Shown here piece after piece: positions 18,885 to 26,719 of a stretch of DNA of 64,000 nucleotides. A program made the position numbers and the translations under genes. The stretch is taken from assembly GCA_016201275.1 (NCBI GenBank), contig JACQDB010000133.1, positions 1 to 64,000 of the forward strand. Direction: 5' to 3'. The notes below the pieces were generated by a model that searched no databases, was not told where the DNA came from, and worked only from the letters and a program-made list of their open reading frames with translations. Source of the DNA: Acidobacteriota bacterium (lineage in GTDB: Bacteria > Acidobacteriota > Blastocatellia > UBA7656). Every line of letters begins with the position of its first letter. Within the stretch, counting starts at the first letter, position 1.

Positions 18885-19547
18885 TCAAGCGCGTCTTAAA
18901 GCCAGAGTCAAGCCATCGGCAACCGGCAGCAGACTGAGGACGATGCGCTCGTCGTGATGAAGTTTTTCATTGAGTTCTTTAATTGCCACAGTGCCCGGCT
19001 CTTTGATTTTCGGGTCGAGTACATCGCCTGAACGAAGCATATTATCGAGAGCAATCAAGCCGCCCGGGCGCACCAGTTGCAAGGCACGCTCGTAATAGTC
19101 CAGATAATTGACTTTATCGGCATCAATAAAAACGAAGTCGAAGGTATTGCCCTGTCCCTCTCGCAACAGGCAATCGAGCGTCTCTGTAGCCGTTCCCAGT
19201 CGCAGGTCAATCTTTTCCGTGACCCCCGCTTCGTGCCAGTACCGTCTGGCGATGCCTGTCCACTCCTCGCTGACATCACAACCCACGAGTATGCCGTCAG
19301 GGGGTAAACCGAGAGCTGTCCACAAGGCGCTATAGCCCGTAAAAACGCCCACTTCCAGAGTCTTTTTCGCGCCGATTGCCTGCACCAACAGGTTCAAAAA
19401 CTGTCCTTGTTCAGCAGGAATCAGCATCTCTGATTCAGGCATACGCGAAGTCTCTTCCCGTAGCCTACGCAAAACCTCTGGCTCGCGCAGGGAAACATCA
19501 AAAATATAATCATATAAAGCTGGGGTGATTTGGGTTCGGTTTAGCAT
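18885..19547 (-). CDS. O-methyltransferase, caffeoyl-CoA/catechol type (family 3)
   Basis: 220 aa, the family's usual length. The N-terminal YDYIFDVSLREPEVLRRLREET and MLIPAEQGQFLNLLVQAIGAKKTLEVGVFTGYSALWTAL (motif I) are followed by FDFVFIDADKVNYLDYYE, the metal-binding DADK, and LIALDNMLRSGDV. This layout is that of divalent-cation-dependent O-methyltransferases. The ATG at 19547 follows GGAGG; an upstream frame to 19589 lacks a site and would overlap the previous gene. Vicinal hydroxyls are the usual substrates, so it may act after the P450s have hydroxylated the product. Confidence 0.93.
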   Translation of the reverse strand: MLNRTQITPALYDYIFDVSLREPEVLRRLREETSRMPESEMLIPAEQGQFLNLLVQAIGAKKTLEVGVFTGYSALWTALGLPPDGILVGCDVSEEWTGIARRYWHEAGVTEKIDLRLGTATETLDCLLREGQGNTFDFVFIDADKVNYLDYYERALQLVRPGGLIALDNMLRSGDVLDPKIKEPGTVAIKELNEKLHHDERIVLSLLPVADGLTLALRRA

Positions 19548-19585
19548 GGTTCCTCCGCTGGTTGCCTTGCGGCAATGGTTCGCGC

Positions 19586-20626
19586 TCATTGCCCCATTTG
19601 TTCATGGAAACTTCTGAGGCGAAGGTGTTTCACTTTATCCAAAACATCTACGGCTGCTTCGGCTTGCTCATCGTGGTTTAGCAGACTTGGCCCTTCATCT
19701 CCGACGAAATGTGAGCAGACCAATTTGTGCGATTCGTAGGTGTTCTCAAAGGCACTGACTAATCTGGTGTAGCGTTGTTGCGTCGCCGGGTCTAAATTTT
19801 TGAATACCTGTTTTTGCGTTCGCAGCAAGCGCACCAAATATTCGTGATCGCGTGCCAGCACTCCGCTCATGCCCGGCGGCACTTGCGGTGGCATCATTGT
19901 CGGACGTACAGAGGCTTCGTAAACCGTCGGTGAAAAATCTCCGGCGAAATGCAAAGCCACGCTACAGCCATCGAACAATTTCGTCGTCAAATCGAGAGCA
20001 TAAGCGCTCAGTTCCAACTCTCGCATTTTGTAAGCCTGGAAAAAGCAATTGAGTGAGGTGATGACGCATTGAATGAGAACCAGAAAGACATGATGACCGC
20101 GAAGCCAGCGCGCCAGTGGTTCGCACGCTTGCTCGTGCCGCCACAAACTCTTTTCCAGCAGTTCCTCCTCCCAAAGGCTTTCAACCTCTCTATCGCCTCT
20201 GAGGAAACGCAGTGCTGAGTCAAAGGCACCTCTCAGTTGATGCCATTGCCTGTCAGTTAAGGAACTCCTGGCGCTCGTGGTGTCTTCCACAAATTCTTCG
20301 TAAGCGCGAAGAATCGCGTGAACATAAAGATTCAGTGACGCATCTTCATGAACCCTCTTGATACGACAATATTCATCGTGTGAATCTTTATCGGCAGATG
20401 GCTTGTCCACTTGTCTGAAATCTTTGTTTTGAACAGGCACGGACAGCCCCTTCAAAGCCGCCCTGATACGCGCTAGAGTTTCCTTGCCTGAGAGTGTAGA
20501 GATTCCTGACAGGCTCTGGGTCAAAGCCTCATATATTTCTGGCGTACACTGCTTACGAATTGCATCATAGCTGTGCGGCAATGCCTCTGGTGGCAACAAT
20601 GAAAGTACTGGAGGAATATTGTTCAT
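19586..20626 (-). CDS. Unrecognised 346-aa protein in the tailoring operon
   Basis: I do not recognise the family. The protein is predicted mainly helical and soluble, with no signal peptide. Notable blocks are GKETLARIRAALKGL (about 30-45), a hydrophobic HHVFLVLIQCVITSLNCFFQAY (about 180-200), and a conserved-looking SVRPTMMPPQVPPGMSGVLARDHEYLVRLL (about 235-265), then ESHKLVCSHFVGDEGPSLL near 300. The His-, Asp- and Arg-rich C-terminal half could hold a metal or haem site, for example an IDO/PrnB-like helical enzyme, but that is speculation. AAGGA lies ten bases before the ATG. It sits 38 bases upstream of the O-methyltransferase and probably shares a transcript, which suggests a tailoring or assembly role. 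Confidence 0.7.
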   Translation of the reverse strand: MNNIPPVLSLLPPEALPHSYDAIRKQCTPEIYEALTQSLSGISTLSGKETLARIRAALKGLSVPVQNKDFRQVDKPSADKDSHDEYCRIKRVHEDASLNLYVHAILRAYEEFVEDTTSARSSLTDRQWHQLRGAFDSALRFLRGDREVESLWEEELLEKSLWRHEQACEPLARWLRGHHVFLVLIQCVITSLNCFFQAYKMRELELSAYALDLTTKLFDGCSVALHFAGDFSPTVYEASVRPTMMPPQVPPGMSGVLARDHEYLVRLLRTQKQVFKNLDPATQQRYTRLVSAFENTYESHKLVCSHFVGDEGPSLLNHDEQAEAAVDVLDKVKHLRLRSFHEQMGQ

Positions 20627-20771
20627 ACTAAGGGTTCCTTGCTTTGACTCTCCGGCGCTCGGTTGATGCAATTGCCTGGCTTTTGCCCGCCTAAGGGAGC
20701 GCCGAAAAGTTGTTTTTGTGTGAACCTTTTCAGGGGTTTCCGATGTTGAAGATACGCCTCACCGCTTTGTG

Positions 20772-21041
20772 TCATCGGAGAGAAATGTGTTGCGTTCGTT
20801 CGCGTCGGACATTGCGGTTGCCCCATTGTCTAGGCCTGACGGAGGTTGTTTTCGACCGTTTTTTGACATAACTTCCCTCGCCTGTCGCCACTTCTTTGAA
20901 GCATAGATAGACAATGCTAGCGAGGGTAAAGGCTGTTATAACTATTGCGCCGATGAGGGCAATCCGTGTGTATAACTCCATCAGTCGCAGGAGGGCATCC
21001 AATATACTTTCCGCAAACCCGAAAGATTCAATGCCATTCAT
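20772..21041 (-). CDS. Small single-span membrane protein
   Basis: 89 aa. The only recognisable feature is one hydrophobic span, IALIGAIVITAFTLASIVYLCF (about residues 27-48). It is followed by a short soluble tail rich in Lys and Arg, which predicts a cytoplasmic C-terminus. AGGA lies eight bases before the ATG. It is the first gene in this direction before the regulator region. The function is unknown; a helper of an efflux or lipid step is possible. Confidence 0.5.
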   Translation of the reverse strand: MNGIESFGFAESILDALLRLMELYTRIALIGAIVITAFTLASIVYLCFKEVATGEGSYVKKRSKTTSVRPRQWGNRNVRRERTQHISLR

Positions 21042-21761
21042 ATGGCTATCCTGTCAGTTAGTTCGTGAGGTTGTAGGTTGATTGATGCACAGGGGGATTT
21101 TCTTTTGCCGGTTTTTTACCAGAGATGGATCGCGCCTCGCTACGAGCTTTTCCAATCTGGATTGCAGATGTTGATTACGTATGCAGAAAAGTTTTTTGTG
21201 CTGATAAAAAAGCCTCTCCGAGAGTCTATCAACAGGAACTTTTTTTCATTGTGATGACCGGCTCTGTTTGAACCAAACCGTAGCGGTTTCAAACCAATGA
21301 TTTCGTGTAGAAAAAGCGAATGAAGTTTTCAAAAGGAAATGCTTAGGTACTTCCTAAGCTTTCTGCCAGACAGCAGAAGCAGAGTCCTAGATAGGGTTCT
21401 GAGCAACTCAGGAAATCCAAGCTTTGCAGGAGTTTTCATTGATCTGTAAATAAGCTACTGCATGTCCCGCCAGCCTTGTTTTTCAGCCCTTCAGAAGGTT
21501 TTGAGAACAACAGACGAGCGACACCAGATTTTACAAACGGGAAACGGACTTCGCTGTTTGCAACTTGCCAGAAAACAGGTTGCAAAACTAATGACAAATT
21601 TCGGATTCAGCCAAGTACTCGGCTCATCCTGATGGTCATCATACTGAAAAGGAAATTATAAGTCTTTAAATCCTTCTCAAATGTAATTCAAAATGTTATT
21701 AAAAGCCGCTTCATCAGCCTGCGGTTTCTTTTCCGGTTTTTCGCTGGCTCCATGCTGAGGT
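21042..21761. other. 720-base gap without a recognisable gene
   Basis: No frame here has both a ribosome site and protein-like composition. A-rich and T-rich runs near 21189-21250 surround CTCTCCGAGAG (21214-21224), a short stem that may act in termination. The end nearest 21680 holds the frameshifted tail of the IS630-type fragment described next. Confidence 0.4.
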
Positions 21762-22208
21762 TTATCTGTGACTCTTTGTTTTTTTCGCTGGCGAGGGGCT
21801 TAATCCATAACGCCTGAGTCGTTGGCTCACCTGTTGCTGAGACAGGTGAATGCCGTAATCTTCAAAGAGTTGATTCGCTAGTGCCTTCAACGTCCAACGA
21901 TGACCATTGGGACTCGGTTCACTTAGATATAGCCGTAGTCGGTTTTCCTGTTCAGGGGAAAGTTTGCTTGTGCGTCCGCCTGTATGTTGGTATTCGAGTT
22001 GTTCAGACCCTCCGGCATTGAAGAGCTTGATCCAGGTACGAATCGTCTTTGGACTGCAGTTCAAAAGGTGAGCAATTTCCTGTAAGGTTTTTCCCTGCGC
22101 TCTCAGGCAAATTGCCTGCAAACGTTGGCGAGTTCGCTGGTTGGTCGCCTGCTCACAAAGGCGTTCCAAGTCTTTTATCTCATAAGGCTGCGTGAGTTCT
22201 AAAGCTCT
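21762..22208 (-). pseudogene. IS630-type transposase N-terminal (HTH) fragment, frameshifted
   Basis: The frame from the ATG at 22208 gives 148 aa with two helix-turn-helix units: RLQAICLRAQGKTLQEIAHLLNCSPKTIRTWI, and LKALANQLFEDYGIHLSQQQVSQRLRRYGL. That pair is the N-terminal DNA-binding half of IS630-family transposases. The DDE catalytic half is missing. After a run of seven A residues (coding strand, near 21783) the main frame stops; another frame carries on about 33 codons (KPEKKPQADEAAFNNIL) to a stop at 21677. So it is either a frameshifted remnant or a domesticated DNA-binding protein. Terminal repeats were not found. It faces away from the regulator at 22559. Confidence 0.65.
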
Positions 22209-22558
22209 CATGTTTTCTGTTTTTATGGTCTCCTTTGTGTAATAAATTGCAAAATAATGGTTTGAAATTTCATGTGAACCTCTCATTCCTGAAATCAGCT
22301 TGAAACAAACTCACAAAGGTTATATACTGACGCCGATCCATACAGGTTCAGCCTTAGATATTTCTGCCGGAGAGGAAAGCCTGGAACGAAGCTGAGATGT
22401 ATAGGGTTGCATGCCGATTCTTTTCATGGGTGGTTTCAGTGATTTCTGCGAACAGGGGGATTAGAGTTAGGCTGGGTTCAAAATACTAAAGCGAACAGAA
22501 TCTTCATATAATCTCGGTTTAGCCTCCAAGTACTCAGGGAGAGTTATAGGGTTAGTAT
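22209..22558 (+). promoter_or_regulatory. Intergenic control region of the cluster regulator
   Basis: This stretch lies between the divergent IS630-type fragment and the regulator gene. It is AT-rich close to 22500-22515, where TTCATATAATC offers a plausible -10 (TATAAT at 22506-22511) about 50 bases before the ATG. An AGGGAG at 22539-22544 is a distant ribosome site. I see no convincing dyad. The promoter call is an inference. Confidence 0.35.
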
Positions 22559-24376
22559 ATGCCAGCTCCTGTTAAGCACATTTTCCTGTTCGGTCCCTTC
22601 CACTTAGATATAAGAGAGCGTCTGTTGTTACGCGATGGTGAGATTGTCTCTCTTACTCGAAAAGCCTTTGAAACCCTGGCGCTACTCGTTCAAAACAGCG
22701 GTCACGTTCTTCAAAAAGAAGAGATGATGAATATCATCTGGCCGGATAGTTTTGTTGAAGAAGCAACCCTTGCCCAAAATGTTTTCACGCTGAGAAGAGT
22801 GCTTGGCGAAAGTCCGATGCAGACTCAATACATTGAGACCGTGCCAAGGCTAGGGTATCGTTTCATTGCTAAAGTCAGCCAGCTACAATCCGATTATCCT
22901 GTAGAGACAGACAGACAAAATGGTACCTCCCCAACGGCAATCAAATCCATCGCCATTCTTCCTTTCAAAACCCTGACGGTTGAAAGCGACAGCGAATATT
23001 TCGGTCTGGGCATGGCAGATGCCCTCATCACCAGACTAAGCAATGTCAAAAATATTATGGTTCGTCCTACCAGCGCGATTCTGAAATATCACAGGCAAGA
23101 ACAGGAGCTTTTTACCGTCGGGCACGAGTTGAAAGTTGAGTTGGTAATGGATGGCATCATCCAGCAAATGGATGACAGGATTCGCATCACCGTGCAATTG
23201 GTCAATGTAGAAACAGGGGCTCCGTTATGGGCTGACAAGTTTGACGAAAAATTCAGCGATGTCTTCACGGTGCAGGACATCATATCCGAAAAAGTCATCG
23301 AAGCCCTGACGCTAAAATTGACCAGCAGTCAAAAAATGCTGTTGACCAAACGCCACACAAAAAATTCCGAAGCCTATCGCTATTACCTCAAGGGCCACTA
23401 TCTGTGGAGCAAATGGACGGAAGATGGTTTTAAGAAAAGTATAGCGGCCTTTGAGCAGGCGATTAAACTAGAGCCGGACTATGCACTGGCTTATGCGGGC
23501 ATGGCGGATACCTATATTTCACTGGGTTTTTACGGTTATCTGTCTCCTTCCAAGGCGATGCCGCAGGCGAAATTACTTGCCAGAAAAGCTTTACTATTGG
23601 ACGATCAATTGGCGGAGGCGCGCTTGTCGCTGGCAGCCGCCTTATTCTTTTATGATTGGGACTGGGCTGGTGCTGAGGAAGAATTTAAGCGATGCATTGA
23701 AGCCAACCCAAGTTATGCGATTGCCCATCAATCGTATGGGCTGTATTTGATTGCCATGAAGCGATTCGAAGAAGCCTCAGCCGTGTTGCATCAAGCTGCC
23801 GAAGCCGACCCGATTTCTCCTCTTATTAAAACAACGGCCGGTTTCCCTTATTATTATTCAGGGCAACCTGACATCGCTATCAAACATTATCGCGAGACGC
23901 TCGAAGAGGAACCCTATTTCGGGCTTGCCCATCTGGCGCTGGCAGACGTCTATATTCAGAAAATGATGTACGAAGAAGCCATTCATCATTATAAAGAAGC
24001 GATGGCTATCTGGGGCGAAAAACAGGCATTGCCCTATCTCGGTTACGTATATGCTTTATCCAATAAACGCGACGAGGCGCTCCGTATATTGAAAAAACTG
24101 GAGCAGATGTCGGCGCAGGAACACATTTCGCCACTGGCAATGGCAATGGTATATATCGGTCTCGGCGACAACGATGCTACCTTCGAGTGGCTTGAAAAAG
24201 CCTACCATGAAAGATCGAATAAGCTCGTCTTTCTGGGCGTTCAACCGCTCTACGACAGCATACGCACAACTGCGCCCTTCACCAGCCTGTTAAAACGGAT
24301 TGGACTTAACCCCGCGATTGTCGCTCTGTGTTTAATAAAGGAAGTGTTGTTGTGGCAAGCCAATTTGGTTTTCTAG
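22559..24376 (+). CDS. Winged-helix (OmpR/CadC-type) transcription regulator with TPR sensor domain
   Basis: 605 aa. Residues 1-110 form an OmpR-type winged helix (SLTRKAFETLALLVQNSGHVLQKEEMMNIIWP, then TLRRVLGE and YIETVPRLGYRFIA). A FlgO/adenylate-cyclase-like middle domain follows (IAILPFKTL, YFGLGMADALITRLS, ILKYHRQEQ). At least six TPR-like helical repeats run from about 270 to the end. This three-part protein is common in acidobacteria. No membrane span is present, so it is likely cytoplasmic. It is the only regulator-like gene within the biosynthetic locus, and it converges with the thioesterase; their coding ends overlap by 45 bases. It probably controls the cluster. Confidence 0.88.
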   Translation: MPAPVKHIFLFGPFHLDIRERLLLRDGEIVSLTRKAFETLALLVQNSGHVLQKEEMMNIIWPDSFVEEATLAQNVFTLRRVLGESPMQTQYIETVPRLGYRFIAKVSQLQSDYPVETDRQNGTSPTAIKSIAILPFKTLTVESDSEYFGLGMADALITRLSNVKNIMVRPTSAILKYHRQEQELFTVGHELKVELVMDGIIQQMDDRIRITVQLVNVETGAPLWADKFDEKFSDVFTVQDIISEKVIEALTLKLTSSQKMLLTKRHTKNSEAYRYYLKGHYLWSKWTEDGFKKSIAAFEQAIKLEPDYALAYAGMADTYISLGFYGYLSPSKAMPQAKLLARKALLLDDQLAEARLSLAAALFFYDWDWAGAEEEFKRCIEANPSYAIAHQSYGLYLIAMKRFEEASAVLHQAAEADPISPLIKTTAGFPYYYSGQPDIAIKHYRETLEEEPYFGLAHLALADVYIQKMMYEEAIHHYKEAMAIWGEKQALPYLGYVYALSNKRDEALRILKKLEQMSAQEHISPLAMAMVYIGLGDNDATFEWLEKAYHERSNKLVFLGVQPLYDSIRTTAPFTSLLKRIGLNPAIVALCLIKEVLLWQANLVF

Positions 24377-25156
24377 CTCGTTGAGGTCTTCTGACAGGGC
24401 TTTGAGCACCAGCGCTTCGTCGCTGTGGATGAAGAAATGTGTCCCTCGAAACAGGTGCATAGCGAAGCGCCCCGTTGTCTCCTTTCGCCAAGCTTCCAGA
24501 TATTCATATTTCACGTTACGATCATCAATACCGCCATAAACGGTGAGCCCGCAATTTAGCGGCGATTCGCTTTCATAAGAGTAGGTTTCGCAAATTGCAC
24601 AGTCGGCTCTGAGCGTCGGCAGCATCAACTTGAAAAACTCCATATTGTCCAACATAGGCGTGCTTGCGCCAACCACTTGTCTCAACTTACTGGCAAACTC
24701 TTCCTCGGGTAAATCGTGCAGACGCGGAAGTCCGGGCGTGATTTGAGGCGCGCCACAGGCTGAAATGAATAACTGGATTGGCTCCAAACCAAAGGCTCGG
24801 CGCAGATGCCTGGACAATTCAAAGCTGACGAGTCCTCCCAGGCTGTGCCCCCAAAATGCCATGGGCTTATCAGCATAAGGCAAAAGCATACGTCCCAAAC
24901 TCTCTACCAGTGGTGGCAAACGGACAAACGGTTTTTCTCTCAAGCGATGCTCACGACCGGGTGGGTGTACCAAAACCAATTCCACACAGGCTGGCAGGCT
25001 GGCAGGCCATTTGTAGAAAATGTTGGCTCCGCTCCCTGCATATGGCAGACAAAACAGTCGCAGTTTCGCCAACGGATTCGGTAGCGGAAAGCTGAACCAG
25101 GAAGCGCTCAAGGGCTGATCGAGAGTATATGAATTTTGCACGGCTGATCCTTTCAT
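24332..25156 (-). CDS. Type II thioesterase (GrsT/TEII family)
   Basis: 274 aa. The signature LRLFCLPYAGSGANIFYKWP, then VLVHPPGREHRLREKPF, the nucleophile elbow GHSLGG (Ser catalytic), TVYGGIDDRNV (Asp region) and FRGTHFFIH (His) make a complete alpha/beta-hydrolase triad. TEII enzymes hydrolyse stalled or wrong acyl groups from carrier proteins; some release products. The assembly line has no fused thioesterase, so this enzyme or the degenerate C domain just upstream may do release. The ATG at 25156 is preferred; a TTG at 25186 would overlap the previous stop. It is the last gene of the NRPS operon. Confidence 0.9.
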   Translation of the reverse strand: MKGSAVQNSYTLDQPLSASWFSFPLPNPLAKLRLFCLPYAGSGANIFYKWPASLPACVELVLVHPPGREHRLREKPFVRLPPLVESLGRMLLPYADKPMAFWGHSLGGLVSFELSRHLRRAFGLEPIQLFISACGAPQITPGLPRLHDLPEEEFASKLRQVVGASTPMLDNMEFFKLMLPTLRADCAICETYSYESESPLNCGLTVYGGIDDRNVKYEYLEAWRKETTGRFAMHLFRGTHFFIHSDEALVLKALSEDLNELENQIGLPQQHFLY

Positions 25157-25182
25157 GAGACACCAATCACAAAGAGTGTGAT

Positions 25183-26631
25183 TCAATCACTCAGTGGTGG
25201 CAGATTGCCTATGCGACAGTTGAGGTCTGCCGCAACCGTTTCAATCAACCTCTCATATTGGGCTGCCAGCTCTACTACGTTGTCGCTCAACGAGGCGCTG
25301 CCCAATACGATTCTGCCCTCGAATCTTTCGCCATTTTGCCGCATGAGAGCTGTCAAATCAGCGGCGGGTAAATTTTGCTCTATATTTTTGCTGGTAACCT
25401 TCAAACCACCGAATTCGAATTCTTCGTCTAACGGTTCTTCCATAATGAACATCAGGTTAGGAGTGGAAAGCGCCGCCTGACCTGAGGCCTTCGCCACTTC
25501 CTTCACAACCCATTCATAAGGCAATTCCTGATGCTCTAAGGCTGCTAACACTTCTTTTTTTACGTTTGCCAGAATATCTGCAAAACTTGGATTGCCACTT
25601 AAATTCAGTCGAATCAGCACGGTGTTTGATAGCGGCCCGATTAAATCTTCCAACTCTGAGCGCTCTCGATTTGCTACCACTGTAGCCACTGTAATCTCTT
25701 GCTGCCCTCTGTGCCGACCGATGAGCGCTTGCCATCCGGCAAGAAGAATCATATAAGGGGTTATTGCCTGATGGCGAATCACTTGCCTGATGCGCTGGCT
25801 CACTGGCTCGCTCAATTTCACTTCGCAAGCTAATGCGTCTGATTTTCCGTCAGCCCGTCCTGTTTTATCAGCAGCAAAAGGCAATGAGGGCGACTCGTCT
25901 AGCAGTTTTTCTTGCCAGAAGGCAATCTCTCGGTGGAATTCTCCGCTTTGCAGCCTGGACCTTTGCCAGTAGGCAAAATCGCTGTACTGGATCGCCAATT
26001 CAGGCAGTCGGGGGAGGGCACCCTGAAGGTAAGTTTTATATAATTGCCCCAGTTCGTTGACCAGAATTTTTCTTGACTGGGCATCGCAGATCATCTTGTG
26101 CATCGTCAGCATCAACAATTGGGCGTTCGGCCTGAGAACGATGATTGCCCCACTTATTAATGGCGGTTGCTCCAAATTGAAAGCTCTGTGGGCTTGTTCG
26201 TGTGCCAGCAATCGCCATCTGGCTTCTTGTTCCGGTGCCGACAGATGGCTGAGATCAACGACCGACAAATCGAGTTTGACCTGTAAACAAAGGTCTTGGC
26301 ACAGTTCTCCGTCTATTTCCACGAATCGGGTACGCAGGATTTCGTGCCGCCTTGCCACTTCGTTGAATGCCTCAAGCAGTGCAGCAGCATTCAACTGTCC
26401 TAGCACTTCAAGCAGGATTACTTCGTTACTTGCCACAGACGACAGGCCGTACCGCCATTCATACCAGAGTCGCTCCTGAACCGCCGATAACGGGCAAAGT
26501 TTAGAGAGGTCTCTTCGCGCAATGGTGCATAGGGGAGGCAATTCAATACCTCTGTCCTTCAACAGCAATTCAAATAGTTGTTGCTTCTTTTTTGAAGCAA
26601 CCTGAGGTGTATTCTTAAATTGTTCGTTCAT
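25183..26631 (-). CDS. Stand-alone terminal condensation-type domain with degenerate active site
   Basis: 482 aa, one C-domain only, with no A or carrier domain. C1-like LCPLSAVQERLWYEW and the late motifs TTPYMILLAGWQALIG-like, PLSNTVLIRL and HQELPYEWVV are typical of LCL-type domains. The catalytic HHxxxDG (C3) reads HKMICDA at residues 178-184: the second, catalytic His is Lys and the Gly is Ala. The NRPS gene upstream keeps a perfect HHIICDG, so decay here is specific. It lies between the last NRPS and the thioesterase. It may be a non-catalytic partner-recruiting domain (compare the X domain of glycopeptide NRPSs), a release domain, or dead. Start is ATG 26631 (26673 is an alternative). 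Confidence 0.88.
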   Translation of the reverse strand: MNEQFKNTPQVASKKKQQLFELLLKDRGIELPPLCTIARRDLSKLCPLSAVQERLWYEWRYGLSSVASNEVILLEVLGQLNAAALLEAFNEVARRHEILRTRFVEIDGELCQDLCLQVKLDLSVVDLSHLSAPEQEARWRLLAHEQAHRAFNLEQPPLISGAIIVLRPNAQLLMLTMHKMICDAQSRKILVNELGQLYKTYLQGALPRLPELAIQYSDFAYWQRSRLQSGEFHREIAFWQEKLLDESPSLPFAADKTGRADGKSDALACEVKLSEPVSQRIRQVIRHQAITPYMILLAGWQALIGRHRGQQEITVATVVANRERSELEDLIGPLSNTVLIRLNLSGNPSFADILANVKKEVLAALEHQELPYEWVVKEVAKASGQAALSTPNLMFIMEEPLDEEFEFGGLKVTSKNIEQNLPAADLTALMRQNGERFEGRIVLGSASLSDNVVELAAQYERLIETVAADLNCRIGNLPPLSD

Positions 26632-26719
26632 TTCCTGATTGACCTTGGGTGATGTGAGGATGAATAGGGGCATACTCAGTCTGTCGGAATGACGCAAGCC
26701 AAATATTAAAAGGGGGGGG

